Shown: positions 55,996 to 64,000 of the stretch, piece by piece
Numbering within the stretch: position 1 is the stretch's first letter
Layout of the letters: each line of letters begins with the position of its first letter
Assembly: GCF_024611995.1 (NCBI RefSeq)
Contig: NZ_CP102509.1
Span: 2,046,001 to 2,110,000, forward strand
Length of the DNA: 64,000 nt
Direction of reading: 5' to 3'
Origin: Streptomyces sp. NBC_00162
GTDB taxonomy: Bacteria; Actinomycetota; Actinomycetes; Streptomycetales; Streptomycetaceae
Position numbers and translations under genes: made by a program
The notes under the pieces: generated by a model
Databases searched by the model: none
Seen by the model: the letters and a program-made list of their open reading frames with translations, nothing else
What the model was told of the DNA's origin: nothing

Positions 55996-57164
55996 CTGCG
56001 GGCCAGGTATGCCTGGAACGCCTTGTAGAGCGCCGTGTTGGCGACTCCGTCCATCGGTATCTCCCACTCTCCGAGCGTCTCGACGACCTGTCCGCCGGTG
56101 CCGAGCTTCCAGCGCAGCAGCCCGAAAGAACGTTCGTCGGGGTCGAGGGTGGAGGGTACCCCGCGCATGTCGTATTCGTCGGCTCCGAGGGCATGGGCGT
56201 CGCACATCATGCGCCACTGCAGGGCGTTGCTGGGGCGGACCTCGCGCCGGTGGTCGGCGGAGGCGCCGGTCTGGTACCAGACCCGGCTCCCGGCGACGAT
56301 CATCGTGTGGGCGGCGAGGATCTCGCCCTGGTGGATGCCCAGGTAGAGCCGCATCCGGCCCGGCTCCTCGGCGTTGAGGACCTGGTACTGCTGCTCGTAG
56401 TACGCCAGCGAGCGGCCGAGCCGGAAGCCGTCGCGCTCCTCGGTGATCCGCAGCAGCCGGTAGAACTCGGGCAGGTCGGCGGCGCCGCCTACGACCGTCT
56501 CCACACCGGCCTTGGTGGCCTTGCGCACATTGCGGCGCCACTCCTGGTTCAGGCCCGACCACAGCTCGTCGCGGGTGCGGCCGGCCAGCGGCACCCGGAA
56601 GACGTGGCGGGGCTGGGCGTCGCCGTCGTCCTCGCCGCCGCAGCGCTTCCAGCCGCGGGTGCGCAGCCGGTCGGCGAGGGCGGCGCCGACCGGGTCCACC
56701 TCGGTGGCGAGGACGTCGGATATCTGCCGGCCGGGCCCCGTGGCGGACTTGGCGGTGGCCGCGTCCCACCGCCGGTAGGCGGGGGTGGGGCCGATGCGGA
56801 CCGCGAAGGCTCCGGCCGCCCTGAGGTGGCGCATGAGCGGCGTGAGCCAGCGGTCGACGTGCGGGTCGGACCAGTCGGCGACGGGACCCTCGGGGAGGTA
56901 GGCGAAATATTTGCGGGTGCCGGGGAATTGGCGGTAGAGAACGAGTCCGGCACCTTCGATTTCACCGCCGGGGTAGTGCCATCCGACCCTTTCCGCGCGC
57001 CAAAGGTCCTTTACCGAGGCCCATGACGGGTACTGGAGAAAGCTCGCCCGGCCGTGCCGGGAAAGGAACGCCTGGTATTCCGGGACGGACAGGGTGCGCA
57101 CCGTCAGCTCCCGGTCCTGGCTCTGGTGCTGGTGCTGGGTAGGGGTCACGAGCAGTGCACACAT
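55992..57164 (-). CDS. FemX-like peptidyltransferase (lipid II glycine transferase)
   Basis: This 390-residue Fem/ABX acetyltransferase-fold protein starts at ATG 57164. It has the double-GNAT layout with ASFLQYPSWASVKDLW, YFAYLPEGPVADWSD, NVRKATKAGVETVVGG and EYDMRGVPSTLDPDERSFGLLRWK, all typical of FemX/FemAB. Streptomyces cross-links through a single Gly added by FemX to LL-diaminopimelate in lipid II, with glycyl-tRNA as donor. Co-translation with MurJ joins precursor modification with its export. A 230-base gap separates it from the divergent L,D-transpeptidase. Confidence 0.88.
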   Translation of the reverse strand: MCALLVTPTQHQHQSQDRELTVRTLSVPEYQAFLSRHGRASFLQYPSWASVKDLWRAERVGWHYPGGEIEGAGLVLYRQFPGTRKYFAYLPEGPVADWSDPHVDRWLTPLMRHLRAAGAFAVRIGPTPAYRRWDAATAKSATGPGRQISDVLATEVDPVGAALADRLRTRGWKRCGGEDDGDAQPRHVFRVPLAGRTRDELWSGLNQEWRRNVRKATKAGVETVVGGAADLPEFYRLLRITEERDGFRLGRSLAYYEQQYQVLNAEEPGRMRLYLGIHQGEILAAHTMIVAGSRVWYQTGASADHRREVRPSNALQWRMMCDAHALGADEYDMRGVPSTLDPDERSFGLLRWKLGTGGQVVETLGEWEIPMDGVANTALYKAFQAYLARR

Positions 57165-57348
57165 GGCTGATCGGCCTTCCGGTACGTCCGGCGGGGGGCC
57201 GGGGGGATCGGGACGCACAGGACTCTCACAGCTGTCCATGACCGGACCGCGCGGCGATTGTGACCGGACGATGACCGTTCTGCTGCGGTCCATGTCACAA
57301 CCGAAAGCACGATTATTTCCGCGGATTGCGCAACCTAGAGTCGTGCTG

Positions 57349-57368
57349 TTCGCATCTACGTTTGCGAA
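57349..57368. promoter_or_regulatory. Inverted repeat in the femX-like / transpeptidase divergent region
   Basis: TTCGCA (57349-57354) and TGCGAA (57363-57368) are a perfect 6-base inverted repeat with 8 bases between, about 27 bases before the transpeptidase start. The rest of the 230-base gap (57165-57394) shows AT-richer patches near 57300-57330 consistent with promoters. Confidence 0.45.
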
Positions 57369-57394
57369 CGATCATTACTTGGGAGGGATTTTCG

Positions 57395-58588
57395 TTGAGC
57401 CGCATACGCCGTACCGCCCTGGCGAGCACCGCACTTCTGGCCGCCGCGCTGACCGCATGCTCGGGCGGCAGCGGGAGCGGGGGCGGTGCGAACGGCAAGG
57501 CCGAGCTGAAGCCGAAGGCCGACATGGCGGTCTCGGTGAACCTCACGGGCGATCAGGTCAAGGCGGGCGAGCCCGTCACGGTGACCATCGCCGAGGGCAA
57601 GCTGGCCCAGGTGAAGGTGACCGACGCCAAGGGCGCGGAGCTGCCGGGGAAGATATCCGACGACGGCAGGACCTGGACCTCGGAGCGCAACGCCGCACCC
57701 GGCTCGGAGTACAAGGTCGAGGCCCAGAACACCGAGAGCCAGAGCGCCGGCACGCAGTTCAAGACCGGCGCCGCCGACAAGGTGAACAAGGTCTCGATCA
57801 ACATCCCCAAGGGCAGCACGGTGGGCGTGGCGATGCCGGTGTCGCTCGTGTTCGACAACCCGGTGACGAACAAGGCCGCGGTGGAGAAGCAGCTCAAGGT
57901 CACCACCTCGGACAACACCGAGGGCTCCTGGGGCTGGATCAAGGACTACTCCGGCAACGACCGTGTCGACTGGCGGCCCAAGGACTACTGGAAGTCCGGC
58001 ACGGACGTGAAGGTCGAGATGAACCTGAACGGCGTGGACTCCGGCAAGGGCGGCGGCATGTTCGCCCGTGACTACAACACCGAGTTCAAGATCGGCAAGG
58101 ACCGCCGGATCGAGGTCAGCCTCGACGGCAAGAAGATGTCGGTGACCGAGGACGGCCAGACGCAGAAGACGATCCCGGTCTCGGCCGGCACTCCGGGCGG
58201 CAAGAAGGCTTCCTGGTCCGGGAAGATGGTGATCATGACGAAGGAGGGCACCATCCGGATGGACTCCCAGACGGTGGGCCTGGACGACGCCTACGACAAG
58301 ATGGTCGACTACTCGATGCGGCTGACCTGGTCGGGCATGTACGCGCACGCCGCGCCGTGGAACGCCGGCAACTTCGGCCGCGCCAACACCAGTTCCGGCT
58401 GCGTGGGGATGAGCGACTCCGATGCCAAGGACTTCTTCGCGAAGTCCCAGATCGGCGACCCCTTCGAGGTGGTCGGGTCCGGCTCCAAGGGCAACGCCGA
58501 GCTCGGCAACGGCTACGGGGAGTGGAACCTCTCCTGGGACGACTGGAAGGCCAAGAGCGCCGTGACCGGGACCGCGCAGAACGGCTGA
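57395..58588 (+). CDS. Lipoprotein L,D-transpeptidase (YkuD, Ig-like domain type)
   Basis: This protein has 397 residues from TTG 57395, chosen for the GGGAGGGA site 6 bases upstream. The lipobox is LTAC (Cys22). Two Ig-like/Ldt-N domains precede the catalytic domain: VAVSVNLTGDQVKAGEPVT begins the first, here noted by its Thr/Val-rich strands, and SVTEDGQTQKTIPVSAGTPG the linker. The YkuD active site is His318 in MYAHAAP and catalytic Cys336 in NTSSGCVGMSD. It makes 3-3 cross-links in peptidoglycan outside the membrane, with resistance to beta-lactams as known for the family. It is divergent from the FemX-like and murJ pair. Confidence 0.93.
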   Translation: MSRIRRTALASTALLAAALTACSGGSGSGGGANGKAELKPKADMAVSVNLTGDQVKAGEPVTVTIAEGKLAQVKVTDAKGAELPGKISDDGRTWTSERNAAPGSEYKVEAQNTESQSAGTQFKTGAADKVNKVSINIPKGSTVGVAMPVSLVFDNPVTNKAAVEKQLKVTTSDNTEGSWGWIKDYSGNDRVDWRPKDYWKSGTDVKVEMNLNGVDSGKGGGMFARDYNTEFKIGKDRRIEVSLDGKKMSVTEDGQTQKTIPVSAGTPGGKKASWSGKMVIMTKEGTIRMDSQTVGLDDAYDKMVDYSMRLTWSGMYAHAAPWNAGNFGRANTSSGCVGMSDSDAKDFFAKSQIGDPFEVVGSGSKGNAELGNGYGEWNLSWDDWKAKSAVTGTAQNG

Positions 58589-58641
58589 GCGCACACGCGC
58601 GCGCCGGCGCCGGCCGCCCTCCCGCTGAATTTCGTTCAATT

Positions 58642-58657
58642 GTTACCACCACGTAAC
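58642..58657. promoter_or_regulatory. GTTAC repeat cluster before the S15-type hydrolase
   Basis: GTTAC-N6-GTAAC is an inverted repeat at 58642-58657, and GTTAC recurs near 58668 and 58691. The 150-base gap is AT-richer than its flanks. It may bind a regulator or hold a promoter. Confidence 0.35.
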
Positions 58658-58738
58658 TTACTGACGGGTTACCCCCAGTAATCCCCTCCCGTTACCGTCG
58701 GGTCACTTTGACAACCCGGCGTACGCGAGGAGTGATTG

Positions 58739-60334
58739 ATGGAACGCACCACCACCGCCGCAGCCGTGGCAGCCCTGCTGGCGGCAGCCGCCCTGGGCCT
58801 GGCCCCCCACCAGGCCCAGGCGGCTCCCGCCGGCACCGTGGCGATCACCGCCGACGCCTCCGCAGCCCCGTCGGGGCTGAGCTTCCACGACATCCCCGGC
58901 TCCGGCGGCATCACCCTCAAGGGCAACGTCTTCGCGCCGTCGGGCGCCGAGACCGGCCGGAAGTACCCGCTGATCGTGCTGCCCACCAGCTGGGGCATGC
59001 CGCAGATCGAATACATCGCCCAGGCCAAGAAACTCGCCGACTCCGGCTATGTCGTGGTCAGTTACACCTCCCGCGGCTTCTGGCTCTCCGGCGGGCAGAT
59101 CGAGGTGGCCGGCGCCCCGGACATCGCGGACGTCTCGGCCGTCATCGACTGGGCCCTGGCCAGCACCGCCGCCGACGCGGACCACATCGGCCTCGGCGGG
59201 GTCTCGTACGGCGCCGGCATCAGCCTGCTGGCATCCGCGCACGACCCGCGCATCAAGGCCGTGGTCGCGATGAGCGGCTGGGCCGACCTCATCGAGTCCA
59301 TCTACTCCGGCCGTACCCAGCACCTGCAGGCCGCCGGGATGCTCGGCGCCGCCGGTTACCTCACCGGCCGTCCCGGACCCGAACTCCAGTCGATCCTCGG
59401 CGACTTCCTCGGCTCCCGGCTGGACCGGGAGCAGCAGATGATCGAGTGGGGCAGGAAGCGTTCGGCCGCCGAGCAGGTGGACCGGATCAACGCCAACGGC
59501 GCCGCGATCATGCTCGGCAACGCCTGGGGCGACACCATCTTCCCGCCCAACCAGTACGCGAAGTTCTACGAGCGGCTGACCGGTCCCAAGCGCCTGGAGT
59601 TCCGCCCCGGCGACCACGCCACCGCCGAGGGCACCGGACTGCTCGGCCTGCCCAACGACACCTGGACCAACGCCCACCGCTGGTTCGACCGCTACCTCAA
59701 GGGCGAGCGCAACGGGGTGGACACCGAGGCCCCGGTGCAGATCAAGTCCCGCAGCAACGACGGCTACGAGGGCTACGCCGACTGGAAGTCGGTCGGCTCC
59801 GCCGGCACCGAGAAGCTCGCGCTCTCCGACAGCGAGCACCTCTTCGCCAACGTGGACTCCGGCGCCAACGGCGGCATCATCTTCCTCTCCAGCATCCTCG
59901 ACCAGTTCGTCAAGGCGCCGCCGGCCGCCTCCATCCCCCTCCTCCCCCGCGCCTTCGCCGCCGTCTGGCAGTCCGGGCGCTACGACGAGCCGCGCCGGAT
60001 CCGCGGCACGGTCGAACTGCACACCACCGTCACGCCCACCAAGGCCGACGGCACCTTCGTCGCGTACCTCTACGACGTCGGCCCGCTCGGCATCGGCAAG
60101 CTCGTCAGCAACGCCCCGTACACCTTCCACGGCCGCGCCCCCGGGCAGGCCTTCGGCGTGGACCTGGAGCTGTTCTCCACCGCCTACGACGTGCCCGAGG
60201 GCCACCGGCTCGCCCTCGTCGTCGACACCGTGGACCCGCTCTACATCGAGCACAACCCCACCGGCGCGCAGCTGACCTTCTCCTCACCGGGCACCGATCC
60301 CAGTTACGTCTCGGTGCCACTGCGCGAGCAGTGA
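58739..60334 (+). CDS. Secreted S15/CocE-type alpha/beta hydrolase
   Basis: This 531-residue exported protein starts at ATG 58739 with GAGGAG 8 bases upstream; TTG 58736 is just before. A signal peptide ends near AQAAPAG. The catalytic Ser is in LGGVSYGAGISLL (GxSxG), the Asp probably in NAWGDTIFPP and the His in GDHATAEG. The C-terminal beta-sandwich (residues 390-530, HGRAPGQAFGVDLELFS and YIEHNP) matches the X-prolyl dipeptidyl-peptidase C-terminal domain. Family members are peptidases or esterases; the substrate is unknown. The N-terminal 20 residues after the signal are Ala/Thr/Gly-rich. Confidence 0.87.
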   Translation: MERTTTAAAVAALLAAAALGLAPHQAQAAPAGTVAITADASAAPSGLSFHDIPGSGGITLKGNVFAPSGAETGRKYPLIVLPTSWGMPQIEYIAQAKKLADSGYVVVSYTSRGFWLSGGQIEVAGAPDIADVSAVIDWALASTAADADHIGLGGVSYGAGISLLASAHDPRIKAVVAMSGWADLIESIYSGRTQHLQAAGMLGAAGYLTGRPGPELQSILGDFLGSRLDREQQMIEWGRKRSAAEQVDRINANGAAIMLGNAWGDTIFPPNQYAKFYERLTGPKRLEFRPGDHATAEGTGLLGLPNDTWTNAHRWFDRYLKGERNGVDTEAPVQIKSRSNDGYEGYADWKSVGSAGTEKLALSDSEHLFANVDSGANGGIIFLSSILDQFVKAPPAASIPLLPRAFAAVWQSGRYDEPRRIRGTVELHTTVTPTKADGTFVAYLYDVGPLGIGKLVSNAPYTFHGRAPGQAFGVDLELFSTAYDVPEGHRLALVVDTVDPLYIEHNPTGAQLTFSSPGTDPSYVSVPLREQ

Positions 60335-60343
60335 TCCACGGCT

Positions 60344-60390
60344 GCTGCCGGGTGGGGGTGGCTCGTCGGAGCTACCGGCGACCCGGCAGC
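60344..60390. terminator. Possible hairpin between the hydrolase and GluD-like gene
   Basis: GCTGCCGGGT (60344-60353) and ACCCGGCAGC (60381-60390) are perfect 10-base arms with a 27-base loop, across the converging ends of two genes; the second arm is within the permease 3' end. The loop length makes a terminator role uncertain. Confidence 0.35.
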
Positions 60391-61253
60391 ACCGTTTCCT
60401 GTGCGGCCGCAGCCACCTCCACCGCGCTCGTCTTCGGGCTGCGCCGCTCCCGCCTCGCCACCCACGTGGCGAACCAGGACAACAGCATGCACATCCCGAT
60501 GTAGATCGGGGAGATGATCATCACGACGGGAATGAAGGGCAGGTCGTAGTCGAGGTTCGAGGCGATCAGCTTGCCCGCGTGCAGGAACTCCTCATAGGTG
60601 ATCAGGTATCCGAGCGAGGTGTCCTTCAGCGCCACCACCAGCTGGCTGATGATCGCGGGCAGCATCGCCCGGACCGCCTGCGGGGCGAGGACGAAGGTCA
60701 TCACCTGTGTCTTTCGCATGCCCAGCGCGTACGCCGCTTCGCGCTGCCCCCTTTCCACCGAGTTGATGCCCGTACGGAAGACCTCGGCGAGCACCGAGCC
60801 GTTGTACAGGGTCAGTCCCGCCACCAGCGCGGGCAGCGGCTGGACCTGCAGTGCGACGAAGATGAAGAAGATCATCACCAGCACCGGCATGGCCCGGAAG
60901 AACTCCACGCACAGGGTGGCCAGCCAGCGCGCCGGCCGGTGGACCGAGAGCCTGCCGCTGGCCAGCACCGCCCCGAACGCCAGGGACAGCACCGAGGCGT
61001 ACGCGAAGGCCTTGAGCGTGTTCCCCAGCCCCCGGAGCAGCAGCTCCTGGATGCCCTCGTACCTGAAGGGGCCCCACTTGGCGGCGGTGAACTGGTTCGT
61101 GTCGAAGAGCAGGTAGACGAGCCAGCCGACCAGGACGAGGATCACCACGGTCGAGGCGATCCCGTAGAGGAAGTGCCGGCGCCGGGCGCGCGGGCCCGGG
61201 ATGTCATAGAGGGCCGTGGACTCCAGGTCCCCGTGGAGCGCGTGCGCGGTCAT
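60372..61253 (-). CDS. gluD: Amino-acid ABC transporter permease, GluD-like
   Basis: This 293-residue HisMQ-type permease starts at ATG 61253, sharing ATGA with the upstream permease stop. About five membrane segments; the N-terminal 30 residues are cytosolic. Motifs are GLGNTLKAFAYASVLSLAFG, VEFFRAMPVLVMIFFIF and the EAA loop region EVFRTGINSVERGQREAAYALGM. It is the second channel half of the four-gene importer. The C-terminus has a charged tail (RRERRSPKTSAVEVAAAAQ). The substrate class is glutamate/polar amino acids, by similarity to GluABCD. Confidence 0.88.
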   Translation of the reverse strand: MTAHALHGDLESTALYDIPGPRARRRHFLYGIASTVVILVLVGWLVYLLFDTNQFTAAKWGPFRYEGIQELLLRGLGNTLKAFAYASVLSLAFGAVLASGRLSVHRPARWLATLCVEFFRAMPVLVMIFFIFVALQVQPLPALVAGLTLYNGSVLAEVFRTGINSVERGQREAAYALGMRKTQVMTFVLAPQAVRAMLPAIISQLVVALKDTSLGYLITYEEFLHAGKLIASNLDYDLPFIPVVMIISPIYIGMCMLLSWFATWVARRERRSPKTSAVEVAAAAQETVLPGRR

Positions 61254-61894
61254 CGGGTGACTCCGTAGCGCTTCTCCAGCACGTTGAAGAGCGCGCTGAT
61301 GGACAAGGTGATGATCAGGTAGCCGACGGCGATCCAGAAGAAGGTCCAGACGATGCTGTAACCGAGTTCGTTGAGGGTTTTGTAGGTGCCCAGCAGCTCG
61401 TTGACGCTGAACGCGCCGGCGATCGCGGAGTTCTTGGCCAGCGCGATCAGTGTGGAGCCGATGGGCGGGATGACGGAGCGGAAGGCCTGCGGCAGGACCA
61501 CGGTGCCCAGCGTCTGGCCGAAGTTCATGCCGAGGCTGCGGGCCGCCTCGCCCTGCCCCTTGGGCACGGTGTTGATGCCCGAGCGCAGCACCTCGCAGAT
61601 GAAGGCGGAGGTGTAGCAGCCCAGCGCCAGGATGGCGAAGAGCTGGAAGGGCAGGACGATCCCGAAACGGGGCAGGCCCAGCAGCACGGCGAAGAAGAGC
61701 AGGGTGAGCGGGGTGTTGCGCAGGACCGTGACCCAGACCGTGCCGAAGACCCGGAAGGAGCCGACGGGGGCGACCCGGAAGGAGGCCATGACGAAGCCCA
61801 GGACCAGGGCGAGGAGGGAGGCGTAGACGGTCAGCTGGACGGTGCCCAGGAAGCCCTTTCCGTAGACCGCGAAGTTCTCGGTGAGTACGTCCAT
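61250..61894 (-). CDS. gluC: Amino-acid ABC transporter permease, GluC-like
   Basis: This 214-residue HisMQ-type permease has about five membrane segments. It opens with VYGKGFLGTVQLTVYASLLALVLG and carries the EAA loop EVLRSGINTVPKGQGEAARSLGMNFG, here read as EVLRSGINTVP and GEAARSLGMNFG. It is 17 bases after the binding protein and overlaps gluD by 4 bases. It forms the membrane channel with gluD. Confidence 0.9.
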   Translation of the reverse strand: MDVLTENFAVYGKGFLGTVQLTVYASLLALVLGFVMASFRVAPVGSFRVFGTVWVTVLRNTPLTLLFFAVLLGLPRFGIVLPFQLFAILALGCYTSAFICEVLRSGINTVPKGQGEAARSLGMNFGQTLGTVVLPQAFRSVIPPIGSTLIALAKNSAIAGAFSVNELLGTYKTLNELGYSIVWTFFWIAVGYLIITLSISALFNVLEKRYGVTR

Positions 61895-61910
61895 GTCGGT
61901 GCCTTCTCCC

Positions 61911-62813
61911 TCAGCTCGCGGGGTAGCGGTCGATGGGGGGCGGCGTCGGGGCCGGCACGCCGGACAGGCCGAGCGTGGCCGTGTAGGCGCGTTTCCAGTT
62001 GCCGTTCTTCTCCTGGGCCTCCAGGGCGTCGTCGAGGGCGAAGCGCAGGGCGTTGTCGCTGCGGGGGACGCCGATGCCGTAGGGCTCCTTGGAGAAGGGC
62101 TCGCCGACCACCTTGAGCTCCTCGGGGACCTTGGCCGCGTAGCCGAGGAGGATGGAGTCGTCGGTGGAGACGGCGTCGACCTGGTAGGTGAGCAGGTTGT
62201 CCACGCAGGCCGAGTAGGTGTCGTAGGCGACGAGGACCGCCTTCGGGAACTCCTTCTGGAGCCGCTGGTACGGGGTGGAGCCGGCGGCCGAGCAGACCTT
62301 CTTGCCCGCGAGGTCCTGGGGGCCCTTGATGTCCTTCTCGTTCCTGCGGACCAGCAGGGACTGGCCGGCCATGAAGTAGGGGCCGGCGAAGCCGACCTGC
62401 TTCTTGCGGTTGTCGTTGATCGTGTAGGTGCCGACGTAGTAGTCGATCTGGCCGTTCTGCAGGGCCGTCTCGCGGTTGGCGGAGGCGATCGTCCTGAACT
62501 CGATGGTCTTGGGGTCGAAGCCGAGCGAGGCCGACATCATCTTGGCGATCTCGATGTCGAAGCCGGAGTAGCGGCCGCTGGCTGGGTCCTTCTCCCCCAT
62601 GTACGGCTGGTCCTCCTTGGCGCCGACGACGAGGTGGCCCCGGCGCCTGGCCTTCTCCCAGGTGCGCGACTCGGGCAGCCGGAACGCCGTGTCGACCTGG
62701 TACGCGGGCAGGGCCTCGGGCTGCGGCCCCTTGACCGGGGGGCTGCCGGGCTTGCCGCAGCCGACGGCGGCCACCGCGATCAGGAGCACCGTGAGGGCGC
62801 GGATCGAGATCAT
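61911..62813 (-). CDS. gluB: Amino-acid (glutamate-type) substrate-binding lipoprotein
   Basis: This 300-residue lipoprotein has the lipobox-like AAVGC (Cys19), with Ala at -3 rather than the more common Leu. The mature part is a type-II binding fold: [34 protein letters not shown], a [20 protein letters not shown] stretch near residue 125, and [22 protein letters not shown]. It captures a polar amino acid, likely glutamate, by analogy with GluB. It is 14 bases after the ATPase stop. Confidence 0.88.
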   Translation of the reverse strand: MISIRALTVLLIAVAAVGCGKPGSPPVKGPQPEALPAYQVDTAFRLPESRTWEKARRRGHLVVGAKEDQPYMGEKDPASGRYSGFDIEIAKMMSASLGFDPKTIEFRTIASANRETALQNGQIDYYVGTYTINDNRKKQVGFAGPYFMAGQSLLVRRNEKDIKGPQDLAGKKVCSAAGSTPYQRLQKEFPKAVLVAYDTYSACVDNLLTYQVDAVSTDDSILLGYAAKVPEELKVVGEPFSKEPYGIGVPRSDNALRFALDDALEAQEKNGNWKRAYTATLGLSGVPAPTPPPIDRYPAS

Positions 62814-62826
62814 CGGACGGGCCCCC

Positions 62827-63570
<744 letters not shown>

Positions 63571-63688
63571 GCGCTGCCCTGCCCACTTGTCGGTGTGTCG
63601 AGGTCTGCGCAAACTATCCAGCCCAGGAAGGGCACTTCGCCTCGACACGCCTAAAGGGGCATAAACGCCACATAAACCTCTACATCGA

Positions 63689-64000
63689 TCAGCCTTCGGA
63701 GGATTCGGCGTACGCCTGGCTGAGCTCGGGGGATCCGGTCATCGCCCAGGACACCCCCGCCTCGATCACGTTCAGCTCGCGGCCCGAGGCCAGCCGGATC
63801 ACCGGCTGGCCGTTGGGCCACACCTGCCAGGCCGCCCCCGGGACCGTGCGGATGATCACGGTCCCGAGGTAGAAGCCCGCGTCGTTGCCGAGCCACGGCA
63901 CGATCTCGGGATCCCGCCGCCAGCGCGGCATCAGCTGGTCGAGCGCTTCCAACGAGGCCCGGCTCTCGTCGAGTTCGAGTCCGGCCGCCCTCGCCTGGAC
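63689..64000 (-). CDS. Conserved hypothetical protein, 5' end outside window
   Basis: The frame is open at the right edge: 103 codons to the stop at 63689, continuous from the last base. Visible residues include [40 protein letters not shown] and [20 protein letters not shown]. The pattern is a small alpha/beta domain; I do not recognise a function. A TTG at 63952 could start it, but coding composition continues to the edge. It lies upstream of the importer on the same strand. Confidence 0.7.
   Translation of the reverse strand, partial: VQARAAGLELDESRASLEALDQLMPRWRRDPEIVPWLGNDAGFYLGTVIIRTVPGAAWQVWPNGQPVIRLASGRELNVIEAGVSWAMTGSPELSQAYAESSEG

Overview
The window is high-GC actinobacterial DNA that looks like Streptomyces. 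Third codon positions are strongly G/C, GTG and TTG starts are common, and operons are packed with 1-4 base overlaps. The marker systems also fit: ethylmalonyl-CoA pathway, SpoIIE-type phosphatases, F420-dependent oxidoreductases, a FemX-like ligase and a GluABCD-like importer. From memory, the meaA-mcl-mch-mcd-psd-pssA order matches a conserved Streptomyces block. I see no prophage, insertion sequence, CRISPR array, tRNA or rRNA. No gene-free stretch exceeds 300 bases; the longest (27930-28188, 57165-57394, 47497-47697, 3980-4165) are described in the entries.

Layout. 1-4000: the end of meaA, then mcl, mch and an acyl-CoA dehydrogenase (acetyl-CoA assimilation), closed by a strong hairpin. 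4166-5669: psd and pssA (phosphatidylethanolamine synthesis). 5758-10570: a five-gene Liv-type ABC importer on the minus strand, divergent from a PucR-type regulator at 10738; the shared region carries two copies of TGTGC-N4-GCACAGACC and a 28-bp near-palindrome. 12049-15023: an Ada-AlkA fusion and Ogt (alkylation repair), a small unknown gene and a Nudix hydrolase. 15033-18043: a BCCT transporter and glycerate kinase. 18128-24682: isochorismatase, a DJ-1/AraC regulator coupled to a large SpoIIE phosphatase, and a second SpoIIE phosphatase converging on it. 24738-27929: a large patatin-like protein with a membrane tail. 28189-31017: aminotransferase and EamA exporter divergent from an Lrp regulator. 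31003-32744: a second isochorismatase and DJ-1/AraC pair. 32781-35609: macro-domain protein, flavin oxidoreductase, inositol-phosphatase-like enzyme.

35754-39450 holds the most unusual arrangement: an FHA domain fused to a flavin monooxygenase, divergent from a transmembrane Ser/Thr kinase, which suggests a phospho-threonine-controlled redox enzyme. 39467-44039 is a pyrimidine/hydantoin catabolic operon (nitrilase-type amidase, omega-aminotransferase, dihydropyrimidinase, LLM oxidoreductase). 44207-46664 has an unknown Pro-rich helical protein, an F420 PPOX protein, a small exported protein and an XRE regulator. The XRE gene is divergent from a second-type map gene that appears leaderless, with a large AT-rich operator between them. 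A 194-bp palindromic repeat separates map from ggt.

49578-58588 is largely envelope biology: an unknown membrane protein, a P450, a lipoprotein/histidine kinase/response regulator operon, murJ, a FemX-like ligase and a divergent L,D-transpeptidase. The window ends with a secreted S15-type hydrolase, a GluABCD-like amino-acid importer and a cut-off conserved hypothetical gene.
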